Shown here one piece after another: positions 13,200 to 24,065 of a DNA stretch of 64,000 nt. The notes under the pieces were generated by a model, which was given only the letters and a program-made list of their open reading frames with translations, searched no databases and had not been told where the DNA came from. Every line of letters starts with the position of its first letter. The stretch's first letter is position 1. The DNA is from Ananas comosus (taxonomy: Eukaryota > Streptophyta > Magnoliopsida > Poales > Bromeliaceae): positions 3,491,069 to 3,555,068 of the forward strand of contig NC_033636.1 of the NCBI RefSeq assembly GCF_001540865.1. Direction: 5' to 3'. The translations under genes were made by a program, and so were the position numbers.

Positions 13200-13776
13200 C
13201 TAAAAAAAGGGGTTTGGTTTGTTTGCACCGCCTTTAGTGCAAAACACCAGAAATCTGCCAAAATTTGTCTAAGTGCCAGAGTTGGTGCTGAAACACAGAT
13301 AAGACGGTGAATGATTCACTGTTTTCTTGAAGATGGTCAATCATTCACCATCTTATCTGTGATTTAGACAAATTTTGGTGGGTTTCAGGGGTTTTGCACT
13401 CAAGGCGGTGAATGGTTCACCGCCTTCTCAAGGGCACAATCCTCAGCACTTAGAAAGGCGGCGTCTTCTCGAGGGCACAATCCTCAGCACTTAGAAAGGC
13501 GAATCTGCGTTGGAGGTGGGTTTTGCACTAAAGGCGGTGAATAGTTCACTGCCTTAGTAAAGGCTGTAAACCATTTATCGTCTTTACAATATATATTATA
13601 AAGGCGGTGAATCGTTCACCGTCTTACTAAAGATGATGAACGATTCACCATCTTCATAAGAAATTTTTAATCTGACGCCCACATAGCGAAAGGAGGATTA
13701 TGTTTTCAAATAAAATTTTGACAGAGTAAATTTTCAAATTACAAATTTTAGGAGTATCATTTTATAACAAAGTCCT
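13200..13776 (-). repeat. Right terminal inverted repeat with palindromes
   Basis: Reverse-complement partner of 706-1230. It has an internal short duplication at 13430-13510 (GGGCACAATCCTCAGCACTT occurs twice). Palindromes of the GGTGAAYSATTCACC type lie at about 13305-13360, 13405-13425, 13595-13625 and 13630-13655. Confidence 0.7.
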
Positions 13777-13794
13777 CCGCGGCCCCAACTTATA

Positions 13795-14365
13795 GGGGGC
13801 GTTTGGATTGGCGTATTTGTAGATTCAACGTAAGTCAAGTGTAATGGTGTTTGAGTTTCCCTGAAGTGTGATTATTTTTTTGTTGTTTGTTTTGACGTAA
13901 CTCGTACCGCCTGAAAGTTAAATTCAATCACTTCTGTTGTTTGTTTTGATGTAACTTGGTGCTGGTAAAATTAGTTTTTTGAGTTCCGTTGTTTGTTTTG
14001 ATGTAAGTAAGTGGATCTCATTATCTCCTAAATATAGTAGCAAATTTACCACTATAAAATTTAATCTATTATATAATTAATTTTTTTATTATTATTTAAA
14101 GATAATTCTAATTTATTATAAATAAGGTAATTCTAACCCATTATAAAGGAAGTAGAGTTTAGGTTTTACTGTTTAATAAATTTTTTAGAGGAGGTTGAGT
14201 GTAGTGAAAGTCGAGTCGGCACTTTAGAGGAGGAAGTCGAGAGTAGGTGAGGTGGAGCTCTAACGTAATTTAAATTATATTATATTTTTCATTTATATTA
14301 AAATAAATAACGAAAGTAATGAAACTTGAGTTATATCACTCCACTTACACCAAAACAAACGGCCC
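13795..14365. mobile_element. MITE at the promoter of the CRM gene
   Basis: Starts GGGGGCGTTTGGATTGG and ends CCAAAACAAACGGCCC, an imperfect terminal inverted repeat, flanked by ATA on both sides. Three copies of a GTTGTTTGTTTTGAYGTAA motif lie inside (13870-14005). No coding capacity. The superfamily is uncertain; GGGCGTTTGG-type ends are seen in several plant MITE groups. Its right end is 165 bp upstream of the CRM gene ATG. Confidence 0.65.
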
Positions 14366-14369
14366 ATAA
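14361..14369 (+). promoter_or_regulatory. GGCCCATAA promoter motif, partly MITE-derived
   Basis: GGCCCATAA matches the GGCCCA-type element frequent in promoters of plant genes for growth and organelle biogenesis. It lies 162-170 bp before the ATG. Its first half is the terminal repeat of the MITE 13795-14365 and its second half is the flanking ATA. Function is inferred only. Confidence 0.4.
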
Positions 14370-14530
14370 CCTTTTGGTTGCAGAACTAGCATTTCCGTTG
14401 TATTCCACGCAAAATATCGCAAGCAGCTTATCCGCCTTTTCTTTGCAGCTCTTTCTCTGCCTCTTTCATGTCGCCTTTTGCTTCTTTTTGTGAGCAGAAC
14501 CCCGAACATCTTCAAAGTTATTAGTAGAGA

Positions 14531-15424
14531 ATGGCTCTCTCCTCGTCCACGGCCAAGATATCGGAGCTCCCATTCCATCGCTCCCTCCCGTGGAGCTCCC
14601 GTCCCTCCCTCTCCTTTCTCGGCTTCCGCTTCCGCCTCCTCTTCTCTGTCTCCGCCTCTGCCTCTGGCTCCCTTCGCGTCGCCGAGAGCGGAGGCGATTC
14701 CAACTCCCGGCGGGCCCCGCGGCGGTACCCCTGGGATGACGCCGCTGCCGCAGCCGACCACGAGGACGGCAAGCGAAACCCTACAACCTCTTCCACCCCC
14801 ACCCGTTCCCGGCCCCTCTCTGCTCCATGGCTCCAGCAGTGGGCGCCTCTCGACTCTCTTCCACCTACTCCGTCCCCCAAAAGCGCCTCCGTAGACCGTC
14901 CAGCGGATGGCAGCCCCCAACCGGGTCCGGGTGGTGCGGGTGGCTCCATCGAGAGGATCGTGCACCGGCTTCGAATCCTAGGACTAGGCCACGGCCTCGA
15001 CGAGAATGAGGACGTCCTGGCGGCGGAGGAAATCCCGTTGGACGGGAACGAGCGCTTGGGCGACTTGCTGGAGCGGACATGGAGCCGGCCCGATCAGCTG
15101 CCCTCTGATTTTGACGGGACTTTGCTGCCGTGGGAAAGGGAACACAAAGTCCAGGAAGGCCAAGACGGCTCAGCGGAGGATGGGGTCAAGAGGAAGAGGG
15201 TGAAGGCACCGACCCTTGCGGAGCTAACGATTGAGGATTCAGAGCTGAGGCGGCTGAGGCGTTTAGGGATGACACTACGGGAGAGGATTACGGTGCCCAA
15301 GGCTGGGGTAACGCAGGCCATTGCTGAGAAGATTCACGATGCATGGAGGAAGTCGGAATTGGTGCGCCTTAAGTTTCACGAATCACTGGCCCATGACATG
15401 AAGACGGCTCATGAACTCGTTGAG
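14531..15424 (+). CDS. CFM3: CFM3-type CRM splicing factor, exon 1
   Basis: Encodes residues 1-298. Two in-frame TAG codons lie just before the ATG, whose context GAGAATGGC is favourable, so this start is secure. The first 55 residues are rich in Ser, Arg and Leu with few acidic residues, as in an organelle transit peptide. A Pro/Ser-rich linker follows. From residue 225 the first CRM domain begins: APTLAELTIEDSELRRLRRL, the basic loop ITVPKAGVTQAI, and IHDAWRKSELVRLKF. The exon closes with HELVE at a phase-0 donor GAG|GTTGGT. CRM proteins of the CFM3 group act in chloroplast (some also mitochondrial) group II intron splicing. The exon is far more GC-rich than later exons, a gradient common in monocot genes. 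Confidence 0.95.
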
Positions 15425-17448
15425 GTTGGTAACCAGTTCTTGCTTGATCCTTTTTTTTTCTTTTCTCGGTCATTTCTGTTGCTGTGTCTCCTAAAGATCA
15501 TACACCAACGTGTCCCAGTTGGCTAAACCACTTTTGATCAAGTCCAGCGGTTGCAGATACTAGTCATGCAGTGGATTTGATAGATAGTAATATGATATTC
15601 AATGTGCTTAGCACTTGGTGTTGGAAACAAATAGTGAAAAGGTATGAAGTAGAAAGATGAAAAAGGCTTTAAGGCGTGTAGCAATGCCACTCTTCTTAAG
15701 GCTTAATCCGTCCCCACTGTTCAAACAATTTGGTGCACTGGGTCAACGAACAGCCTCCCAGGATGCAATGAAGCACAAAACTTAGATGCGTTTGCACACA
15801 GGAAGTTGAGCCTTTGGGCACTCACTCGATTAAGTTGCTAAAAGAAATAGAATAAAAAAAAGAATGAAATTATTATTATTATTAATGGAGACTCTTCAAT
15901 TGTTTGTAGTTTGTACTACAGTAATCAACGTTATGGGCTTATATAGATCACGAACGGGCTTCATGAAGTGATACTTTATGAACGAATGTTTCGTAAAGTG
16001 ACCTTTCAATTGTGACTCTTCGTTTGATCATAACTACCAATTAGTTATATGAGTTAAGTTCAATGAATGTAATAATTAATTCCAACGGATATATGCTCGA
16101 AAAGGCACATTATATAGTTGTGTCTTTTCTTGCTAATCCTTTCACCAAAAGTCACTTCTTTTCACATTCACTTAGTAAGAGTTGAATCTTTTGATTTAGA
16201 GTCGCATCCACTCACTAAAGGTTCACCTTTTGACTTAGAGTCGCATCTTTTCACATTCACTTAGTTAAGTTCAATGAACATAAGAATTAATTCCAACGGA
16301 CATATGCTCGAAGAGGCAAACTATATAGTTGTGTCTTTTCTTGCTAATCCTTTCACTAAAAGCCACTTCTTTTCACATTCACTTAGTAATAGTTGAACCT
16401 TTTGATTTAGAGTCGCATCCACTCACTAAAGGTTGCATCCATTCACTAAGAATTGCATCCATTTACTAAAAATCAGAGAACAAAATATATTATTTTAAAA
16501 ATTTCCTTACATTTCGTTAGTCTACTGACTGTAGATTTACCTTGGACATATCCACTTGTGAACATCCGAGCCTGTTCGAATGCATGAATGTCTTGCTTGC
16601 ACTGTTGATGGAAAGGATGAAAAAGATATTTACGAGTGTATGGTGCATAACCTCTTGATCATTTTTCTTAGAACATGATAAGTCTCCTCCTAAGGGGAGC
16701 TTACTATACTAAAATATCGAAGTTGTTGAGATATCACAATAGATGAACAGCGAACTCCTACCGTGTAATTGCTTAAAGAAGCTCCCTTATAGCATCCGTT
16801 ATGATCAGACAGCTTGTTTCAATATGTTAACAGGCCATAAAATCTTCATGCGTGAGACTAGCATAGTTCCATGTACAAGCGCGTTTCTTTCTTTCTTTCT
16901 GATGAACTGCTTATGTACGATTTCACCCCCTTTCTCACAATTATTGACATTTATACGTACTTTTTATCGTGAGGAGCTTATGCACGTTTGCACCTACATA
17001 ATACATATGCATTATGCGCCTTACCAATTGCTTACATACACTGCAGCTAACCTTCTGAAAAATTGATTTGAAGTTTCAGGCTATGGATGTGTATTATCTA
17101 AGAATTAGCGGTTATGACTAATATTCGTCCATCTCCTGCTCCTCTTGGTTAACTTTGTTGTGATCTTTTAGATAAGAAGTACTCGATGTTAGAGAACTGC
17201 AATATGCTTGTACTCCGTATGCATGGTCTATAAAGGAATGGTAGCACAGCTACCGAACTTGACTTGTAGAGTTGCACTCATCTATCCTTGAAATTCACAT
17301 CTTGAAAATCCAACATTTGTTTTGGCAATTTTGCTAATAACTAACAAGCCAATTTGAAGTATTCTATGCACCAGACTGATATCATTTTCATGAACCTATT
17401 TGGAGTTGACCATTTTGTGCTATGATAATATGATTGTTGGTTGGCCTT
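15425..17448 (+). other. Intron 1, first part
   Basis: Non-coding intron sequence. It holds a direct repeat of about 170 bp with a period near 221 bp (16042-16212 and 16263-16433; both contain TATATAGTTGTGTCTTTTCT). The rest has no feature I can name. A 107-codon open stretch at 16743-17066 has no recognisable content. Confidence 0.6.
16042..16433. repeat. Diverged direct duplication, period about 221 bp
   Basis: Two copies begin GTTAAGTTCAATGAA and run through TCACTTCTTTTCACATTC-like sequence to GCATCCACTCACTAAAGG. A handful of substitutions separate them. They lie in intron 1 and have no coding sense. Confidence 0.7.
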
Positions 17449-17460
17449 TTGCTTAACACT

Positions 17461-17618
17461 TTTTTTGAGAGATAGATAGAATGCTACCTGATGCTACCCG
17501 CTTCATTTATTTCTTTTAGAAATAAACTTAGCTGGAAATGTGAATCAATTAGGATTCAAACTTGGGACCTCGGGTACCAACCACCAAGCTCTTTGCCACA
17601 TGCGCCAGGGACGGTTGG
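17461..17618 (-). mobile_element. tRNA-derived SINE, copy 1
   Basis: Read on the minus strand it has an A-box-like TGGCAAAGAGCTTGG and a B-box-like CCCAAGTTTGAATCC, the internal RNA polymerase III promoter of tRNA-related SINEs. It then shares ATTCACATTTCCAGCTAA with copy 2 and ends in CTCTC plus an A-run. It is flanked by TTGCTTAACACT (from 17449 and from 17619), a target-site duplication of about 12 bp. Confidence 0.75.
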
Positions 17619-17886
17619 TTGCTTAACACTTTTTTGATCCTAGATGTTATGAACTTTGAGAAGCTGTCTAGCCCCTTTTTTCTTTTATGATAATGGATTC
17701 CTTGGCCTTTGTGTGACCCTACATCAATTTAGAATGAAGCATTACATTGAAACCATAATCGATATTTGATATTGCCATAGAGAACTTCCAAAGAGTACAA
17801 GTCTAATATAACATTTTTTCTTACTCTTCCACAACTAAAATATATCATCAGTAGCTTCTTGTCTTACCACCTAAGAAAACATTCTA

Positions 17887-18405
17887 TGTATAATTACCTA
17901 TATACCCCTTAAAACTTTTGAAAATATCTTATATACCCCTATCTTTTTTGTTTCATATAAATATCTCTCGTATATTTCTCCGTTACTCAAAAAATAATTC
18001 CATTATTAGTACCCATTAAGTTATCTCGGGTTAAATCGGGTTTAAATTTCTACCAGAGTTAAAAAGAAGTCAAAATACCTCTTTTGCCTCTAACTTACGG
18101 GCAAATAACAAAAGTTAGTGACGGAAGAAGAGTATATTAGAAAGGGCAAAAAGTCAAAATACTTCTTTTGCCTCTAACTTAAGGACAAATACAAAAAGTT
18201 GGTGACGGTAGAAAGGTATATTTGAAAGGAAAAATAGTAATTTCATAGAGATAACGACTATTTCTAATAGTTTACTAACAGAATTTAACTCTATGATTAT
18301 ATTTCAAAGAACTTGGAACGATAAAAAAGCATTTTTTATATTAGCCTTCTAAGCGGGGTAAATAAGAAAGTCTGGACCTTTTTAGGGGTATATAAGCAAT
18401 TGCCC
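17887..18405. mobile_element. Mutator-type MITE with 9-bp target duplication
   Basis: Ends TGTATAATTACCTATATACC and GGTATATAAGCAATTGCCC are imperfect inverted repeats around TATATACCCCT. The perfect 9-bp duplication AACATTCTA lies at 17878-17886 and 18406-18414, diagnostic of Mutator-type insertion. The 519-bp interior is non-coding and contains a direct repeat of about 90 bp (GCCTCTAACTTA, twice). Confidence 0.85.
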
Positions 18406-18414
18406 AACATTCTA

Positions 18415-19300
18415 ATAGCACTAGTGATGGTTGTTCAATTGTCAGCAGTATTGCATCTGAGATGTTGTAGTTTCATTCTAAAAATCGGTTCCTTTATGCC
18501 TAGACACTGCATGCAAGGTTCCAATTTTTTTTCCCCTCTTATAACAATCCTATGCAAGGGAACCATGTTTGAGGTGCTTTGATCTCTTAATGCTTTGTAA
18601 TGTCAATGCTCCAATTACATAGCTAATAGGAAGACATACATGTTGCTATTTACAACTATTTTCCTTCTAAGTTGATTTATATGGCCGAGTTCTTACCTTA
18701 AGTAGTTACGTTTGCTATGAATTCAAGGTTACTCTCTTATAGCTATTGATTGGCTGATATGGGAAATTCATAACTCCTAGATATCTGTCTTCATGATCCC
18801 AAAAACCACCATCATGCACAAGAAAGCATTAAAATTTCATAATTGCAGCAAGCATCATGAACTACTTGATTGGCATTATAATTAATGCCTTATGGGATTA
18901 ATAAAGCTGCCCCAATAGATCTATTGAACCTTGCCTTCATAATTCATGGTCTAAATCCACTCAAGTATGAGTAGAATGGTTAATGTAGGACGATGGCTTC
19001 CTAGACCCCAAATTGGGACGGCCGCTTGACTTCTATTCTTTCTTTAGACTCAATACCTAGGTAAGCAACCTTATATCACATTAGTCAGTTTAAGTATGCA
19101 AAACAAAAAATTTCCTAAACAATCAGATATAAATTGTTTCGTAAATTTTTATAAATCACTTTTCAAAATTTTGAGTCTTAAAGAAGCATGTTTTACAAAA
19201 GAACTAAGAGAAATAGAACTTTAACAAAAGTATTCTTACTTCAAAAATTAGAATTGAAAACGAAAATCTCTGGTAACTAGCGATCCGTTTGTTAGGGTCT
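18415..19300 (+). other. Intron 1, middle part
   Basis: Non-coding intron sequence with no clear repeat structure. The last part (from about 19000) may already belong to the LTR-like remnant that ends at 20290. Confidence 0.5.
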
Positions 19301-20290
19301 TAAACACACATTGAGACACCCGAAGGCATGATCACCAAGCCAAAGCACCCGAAGATGAGTATAAATAGCACCTGGAGGTGCATCACAGAATTACATCCGA
19401 AGGTGGGTTATAAAATTTGCACCCGAAGGCGCGTCATAAAATTTGCACCCGAAGGCGCGTCATAAAATTTGCACCCAAAGACGTGTCATGAAATTGCACT
19501 CGGAGGTGCGTCATAAAATCGAAGCTAGCTTCTATCACAAATTCATGTCGACATGGCCAACATCATTATAGCAATATATCAAGAGACATCACGACTTTAA
19601 AATTGTTTACCAGTCAATAATTTAAGAGGAAACAAAGTATCAAATATTGAATTTGCATTAAGTGCAATTTCTAAAGCACGTTTTCTAAAATCGCACAACA
19701 GTCAAATCTAAGCTCTTTAGAAATAATTTTTTTTTTCAATGATTTGTAATTTATATGCATGCTTAATCCTTATTTTGAAAACCATACAAGAAGCGATTTT
19801 CGTTACCGTCTCATATTTCTATAATTTTTTACCAAAAATAAACTTCCGGATGTTAGGCTCCTTACCTCTAAATACTCCGAGAATCATTTGGTTAAATGCC
19901 AAGTATCAATTCGATCAACGAAACCTTTTTAGAGACGACGAATGAAACGATGGCCAACTAGATGTCGTCGACCAGAATACAAACGGCTTAGACAACAATC
20001 AAGAAGTGCAGTAGTGGCGGCCTAGATCTATGACGATGACTTTGGAGGATGAGAAGGAGCAAGAAGTCGTGCGTGCGACCATCGTGCATGAATGAGAGAG
20101 AGAGCGAGAAAGGGATAGCATGAGAGAGAGCCGCGCACATATGGGTGAGAGAGCGAATAAGAGAAATAGAGAGATGGGGAGTTCTAATATTAATTAGGGT
20201 TAAAGGCCAATTTGCACATAAACCCCCAAAATTTGTAATTATGCAAAATAATCCAAATAAATAAATAAAATAAAAATATGGGGTGTTACA
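19300..20290 (-). mobile_element. LTR-like remnant ending TGTTACA
   Basis: The right edge reads GGGGTGTTACA (20280-20290), the reverse complement of TGTAACACCCC. The preceding run GCACATAAACCCCCAAAATT resembles the U3 of the minus-strand LTRs elsewhere in the window (for example 10615-10635). A GA-rich stretch lies at 20090-20180. The left border was not found, so the start given is approximate. Confidence 0.5.
19330..19520. repeat. Tandem repeats of about 29 bp
   Basis: Six to seven imperfect units built on GCACCCGAAGGCGCGTCATA. Two central units are identical and the outer ones diverge. They lie inside the LTR-like remnant of intron 1. There are no spacers of unique sequence. Confidence 0.8.
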
Positions 20291-20767
20291 TTCATCGCTT
20301 GGTAATTTTGGTCTATTATGTCTGTGATCGGACTTTGAGTTTGGACATGGCGAGGGTGTCAAAGTTGTGATCGGGCTTGGACTTTGGGTTTGGACCTGAC
20401 GAGGACGTCAAGGTTTAAACGTGGAGAGTTTGTAACGCCCCAATTGTTTCACATCAGATGGAAAAGGAGTTTCGATTTAGAATTTAAGAGACCACACACC
20501 CTAGTAATAGTTACTGGGCTTAAACATTTTGGGCTAGTAGTTTGGGCTCAACGAGTTATTATTGTTAGCGGGTTGAGTCGTTACATTTGGTATTAGAGCT
20601 GATTCATCAGTTTGTGACACCTTAATAGTCCCACATCAGATGGGAACGAGATTGTGATTGGAAGTATAAAAGACCATAGACCCTAGTAATAATAACTGGA
20701 TTTAAGCATTTTGAGCTAGTGATTTGGGCTCCATGAGTTATTATTGCTAGCCGGTTGGGTTGTTACA
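20291..20767 (+). mobile_element. TRIM-type mini retrotransposon remnant
   Basis: Two LTR copies of 155 bp (20431-20585 beginning TGTAACGCC, and 20613-20767 beginning TGTGACACC) both end in GTTACA and share CACATCAGATGGRAA near the start. After the first copy comes TGGTATTAGAGC (20588-20599), one mismatch from the initiator-tRNA-Met primer site TGGTATCAGAGC. Before the first copy is a purine-rich GTGGAGAG, as in a polypurine tract, preceded by a diverged tandem repeat (GATCGGACTTTG / GATCGGGCTTGG). Only 27 bp separates the two LTRs, so the arrangement is LTR-derived but rearranged. Confidence 0.75.
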
Positions 20768-21007
20768 TGCACATGTATGTATTTGTCCATATTCTTTGGG
20801 GTATTCTCAGTGCGTTGTATCATATTATTTGAATATTTGTAGTATTAGCTTATTGAAGTGCCATATCTATGTCCTGTCTTTGTGTCTATGCTTCATAGAT
20901 CATTGTCATTCTCTTTGGAATCAATTTTGTCCAATTTGTTGCATTTTGAGCCACCTATTTTTTGTGTGCTATATTGGACACTTCTTTTGGATTTTATGTT
21001 GAATTAT
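20768..21007 (+). other. Intron 1 spacer
   Basis: An 80-codon open stretch rich in Cys, Leu and Tyr occupies this AT-rich spacer. It resembles no known family and is probably chance. Confidence 0.4.
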
Positions 21008-21432
21008 ATTTATAAATAATCCTATCGATTTTTATAATTATAAAACTAGTCTTTTGAACAAAAAATTGTAAAAATAGACCTCTAATATATCAAATTGAGT
21101 TTTTTAAAAAATAAATAATATAGGCGGTAAATGAGCCACCGCATTTAATTGCGGTGAACCATTCACCGCTTTCATAACTACTCCTAATATTGTTACAGAG
21201 ACATAAAAGAGGGAAGAAAAGGAATAGAAGAGAGAAGAAAGCGGTAAATGGTTTACCGCTTTTAAAAGCAGTAAACCATTCACCGCTTTTATAGGACGGT
21301 AAAATTTTAACGAATGCGGTGAATCATTCACCGTTTCACTTTTCTCTCTCTATCATAAGACTATTTATAAATAAAATTTTAGTGGGTTTAATTTTAAAAT
21401 AAAAATTTGGGAGAGGACTACTCCCCTAAATC
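21008..21432. mobile_element. Palindrome-bearing short element P1
   Basis: Begins TATAAATAATCCTATCGATT, shared with the elements at 35076 and 35558. It contains several GCGGTGAAYSATTCACCGC-type palindromes (21145-21175, 21240-21290, 21315-21335). It ends about 90 bp before exon 2 of the CRM gene. Non-coding, probably a non-autonomous DNA element related by its palindromes to the 706-13776 element. Confidence 0.6.
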
Positions 21433-21521
21433 TTCCTTTTATGTTTCCTCTTAATTAGATTTCTGATTGAGGTGAACAAACAAATAAGATGACTTACCTG
21501 ATCTTGTTCTCTGCTGATCAG

Positions 21522-22014
21522 CGCCGAACTGGAGGATTGGTTGTGTGGAGATCAGGAAGTGTTATGGTAGTCTATCGAGGGAATAATTATAAAAGACCTT
21601 CAAAATCTCAATCTGTATCCTTGAAATCTGCTTCCACAAAATTATCCTATGAAGATGATTCACTATTCATTCCAGATACCTCAGCTACTGCAAAATTGAA
21701 GGAGAATGACAATCAGGTGGCATCCCTCACTTTGGAACAGGTCAAGCTATCTCAGTTGAGCCTTGAATGTGCTGATAGCGTTACAGAGGAGGAACGAGAA
21801 TATAATCAGTTACTCGATGAGCTAGGTCCTCGTTTTCTTGATTGGTGGGGCACTAGTGTTTTACCTGTGGATGCTGACTTGCTGCCTGAAGAAATTTCGG
21901 GCTATAAAACACCATTTAGATTGCTCCCTAATGGAATGCGATCACGACTTACGAATTCAGAGATGACCAATTTACGGAAGCTTGCCAGGACTCTTCCTTG
22001 TCATTTTGCACTTG
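21522..22014 (+). CDS. CFM3: CFM3-type CRM splicing factor, exon 2
   Basis: Residues 299-462 plus the first base of codon 463. The acceptor is GATCAG|CGC and the donor G|GTAATA. It finishes the first CRM domain with RRTGGLVVWRSGSVMVVYRG, then a linker with an acidic EEEREYNQLLDELGPRF motif and WWGTSVLPVDADLLP, both typical of the CFM2/CFM3 group. The second CRM domain starts with LTNSEMTNLRKLARTLPCHF. An in-frame ATG at 21489 lies in the intron and is not the start. Confidence 0.95.
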
Positions 22015-22105
22015 GTAATAATTACTTATAACTCAAAGCTATCATTTTTTTTGTTTTCTATTCATTCTCTTATTTTATTTGTCTAACTCCCTTATTTTTG
22101 TGAAG

Positions 22106-22236
22106 GGAGAAATAGACATCATCAAGGTTTGGCTGCTGCTATTCTTAAGCTTTGGGAGAAGAGCTTAGTAGTAAAAATAGCAGTCAAAAGGGGAATTCAA
22201 AATACTAATAACAAGCTAATGGCTGAGGAATTAAAG
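22106..22236 (+). CDS. CFM3: CFM3-type CRM splicing factor, exon 3
   Basis: Completes codon 463 (Gly) and encodes residues to 506. Acceptor GTGAAG|GGA, donor AAG|GTTTGT. It carries the middle of CRM domain 2: [20 protein letters not shown] then [20 protein letters not shown]. It is separated from exon 2 by a 91-bp intron. Everything between its donor and 57090 is intron 3. Confidence 0.95.
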
Positions 22237-22954
22237 GTTTGTGCCCTACTTCTTGTTTATGTTTGGCATGAAGTCTTCTACAATGCTCTTATGTATGTTT
22301 GTATCACTTTTCTTGATGTGCAGATTAATGTTAGGAAACTTTAATTTGATAGTTCTTAAGTTGGCGTTATTTATTGTGTGTAGGACTATAGACGACTAGG
22401 TAAAAAATAAGGTTAAAAAATGGCCTTCTTTAATAGAGGAAATATATAGGACTGATATGCCAGTGTTGTTTGCTCGATCTTAAGCATTTTGTATTACGTG
22501 GTTAATTCCTGTTTACCAGGTTACAAATATTAGGAGGATATTTTGGGCATTGTACTGAGCATACCTAGTAAATTTGCTAATAATTCCCTAATTATATCTA
22601 CACGTATGTTTAGATGAATTGTTCTTTCTGCTTCCATACTTTTTTAGAAGACGTAGATTAATTCACTCTTTTTTGAGTAGGATGTAATAAACAAGTTCAG
22701 TAGACAAACCATATAATTCATCCTTTATAAAGCTTATGTATTTTTTTTGATTAAAAAGCTTATGTATTTGAACATACAAATATAGTTGAAATAATTTTCA
22801 TGGAGAAAAGTTTTATAAATTTGCATAAAAAATAATTATCTGAATTTATAGATTTATTAGGATGAAGATCATAATATATCTATTCCATATCGCCAAATTA
22901 TAATTTTGATTTTTATTATATTATACTAATATAATATGTATTCTACTTATATAT
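22237..22954 (+). other. Start of giant intron 3
   Basis: AT-rich intron sequence without recognisable element. Intron 3 as assembled is 34,854 bp. Confidence 0.6.
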
Positions 22955-23125
22955 AGAGTTCGGCTACTATACTCTTATGAGTACGATCGCCTTATTTATT
23001 TTTTAGAAGTTTCAAATACTCTAGATCATATTTAATGGAGTGGATCGTCGATTCGGAAGCTCCATCATCGAAAACAACTTATGAGTACAAAGGGCTCTAT
23101 ACTCATAAGAGTATAGTAGCCCTAC
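22955..23125. mobile_element. (TA)n-embedded foldback element A
   Basis: The ends pair as CGGCTACTATACTCTTATGA and TACTCATAAGAGTATAGTAG. The middle holds only the right arm of the long core (GATCGTCGATTCGGAAGC, CCATCATCGAAAACAA). It lies next to a (TA)n run. It combines the TACTCATAAGAGTATA hairpin, also used by elements at 25791 and 34596, with the long core used at 23152. Confidence 0.75.
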
Positions 23126-23151
23126 TATATATATATATATATATATATATA

Positions 23152-23718
23152 GAGAAGGGCTGCTGTGCTCTCAGGAGCACGGAGGCCTCCGTGCTCCTGA
23201 GCCGTTTTCGATGATGGAATTTTCGAATCGACGCTCGGCTCTGTTAGACTTGATCTAACGCATTTGAAGTTTCTAGAAAATAATTTTTGCGATTTTTTGA
23301 TATCATTTACCTAGTGATCGAAAGTATTCAAAATCCATAATTTTTAATGGTTGATATCTGCTGTTTTCAAGTTTAATGGTATAGAAGTATTCAAATCAGT
23401 TGAAATTTTGATACAAAATTCTTTATACTATCTACAACAAGATCAATATATCTGATCGGAATTTTAGTGCTATATCATCACTTTTTATAGAATTTTTATT
23501 TTCAGCCGTTAAAAATTATTGATTTTGAATCATTTCGATTGCTAGGTAAATGATATCGAAAAATTGCAAAAATTAATTTCTAGAAACTTCAAATATGCTA
23601 GATCAAGTTTAACGGAGTCGATCGTCGATTCGAAAACTCCATCATCGAAAATGGCTCAGGAGCACCGAGGCCTCCGTGCTTTCACTCCGTGCTCCTGAGA
23701 GCACAGCAGCCCTGTTCT
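23152..23718. mobile_element. (TA)n-embedded foldback element B, long core
   Basis: Inverted ends of about 200 bp: GGGCTGCTGTGCTCTCAGGA to the left and its complement ending GCACAGCAGCCC to the right. The inner arms share TTTTCGATGATGGA and ACTTGATCTA. Both sides are (TA)n microsatellite. Non-coding; probably a MITE that targets TA tracts, comparable to rice Micron elements. Confidence 0.8.
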
Positions 23719-23729
23719 ATATATATATA

Positions 23730-23776
<47 letters not shown>
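23719..23776. repeat. (TA)n microsatellite
   Basis: Almost pure TA dinucleotide run bordering foldback element B. Confidence 0.95.
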
Positions 23777-23779
<3 letters not shown>

Positions 23780-24036
23780 CTGATTTTTGTTCGTGCTTTT
23801 AAAATAATTTTTGAAATACTCCTGTATAATTTGTGTTTTGTTTTTTTTTGTTGAATCTGTATTAACTATGCTATTGAGTGCGTATTTGGGACCAACCTGG
23901 TGCCAATTTAGGCAAAAAGGAAGCAAGATGAGGGATCATTTAAATTACCTAAAAAATTGTAATTAATTTAACTCTTTTGTAATACAAAAAAAGATAAGAT
24001 AAAGATGAATATTTCAACGTGTCAAATTATGTCAAA

Positions 24037-24065
24037 CTAGTGAAGGCCCGCGCTTCGTGGCGGAA
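24037..24065 (-). mobile_element. Helitron 3' terminus
   Basis: Minus strand reads a GC-rich hairpin (CCGCCACGAAGCGCGGGC) followed after six bases by CTAG and then T. A hairpin shortly before CTRR, inserted ahead of T, is the hallmark of a Helitron 3' end. The 5' TC end should lie to the right but was not located. Confidence 0.6.

Larger units (their letters stand above)
706..13776. mobile_element. Mutator-like element with long inverted ends, expanded by nested LTRs
   Basis: The segments 706-1230 and 13200-13776 are inverted copies of each other. Both begin with AGGACTTTKTTATAAAATGA and both carry strings of GGTGAACNATTCACC palindromes. Long inverted ends of this kind are typical of Mutator-like elements; I could not define a convincing 9-bp target duplication. 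With the copia LTR (2072-3845) and the gypsy-type LTRs (3996-4518 and 4679-12726) removed, the original element would be about 2.7 kb. It holds an interrupted, decayed reading frame (see 1840-12989). Short elements with the same palindromes occur at 21008, 35076, 35558 and 45010. Confidence 0.65.

Noticed and set aside
14345..14965. Open frames on the minus strand over exon 1 (up to 206 codons)
   Set aside because: They are antisense shadows of the GC-rich first exon; the plus-strand frame matches CRM proteins and has in-frame stops just before its ATG.
19330..19520. Possible CRISPR-like array
   Set aside because: Repeats are directly adjacent and imperfect, without unique spacers, and the sequence is a plant nuclear LTR remnant.
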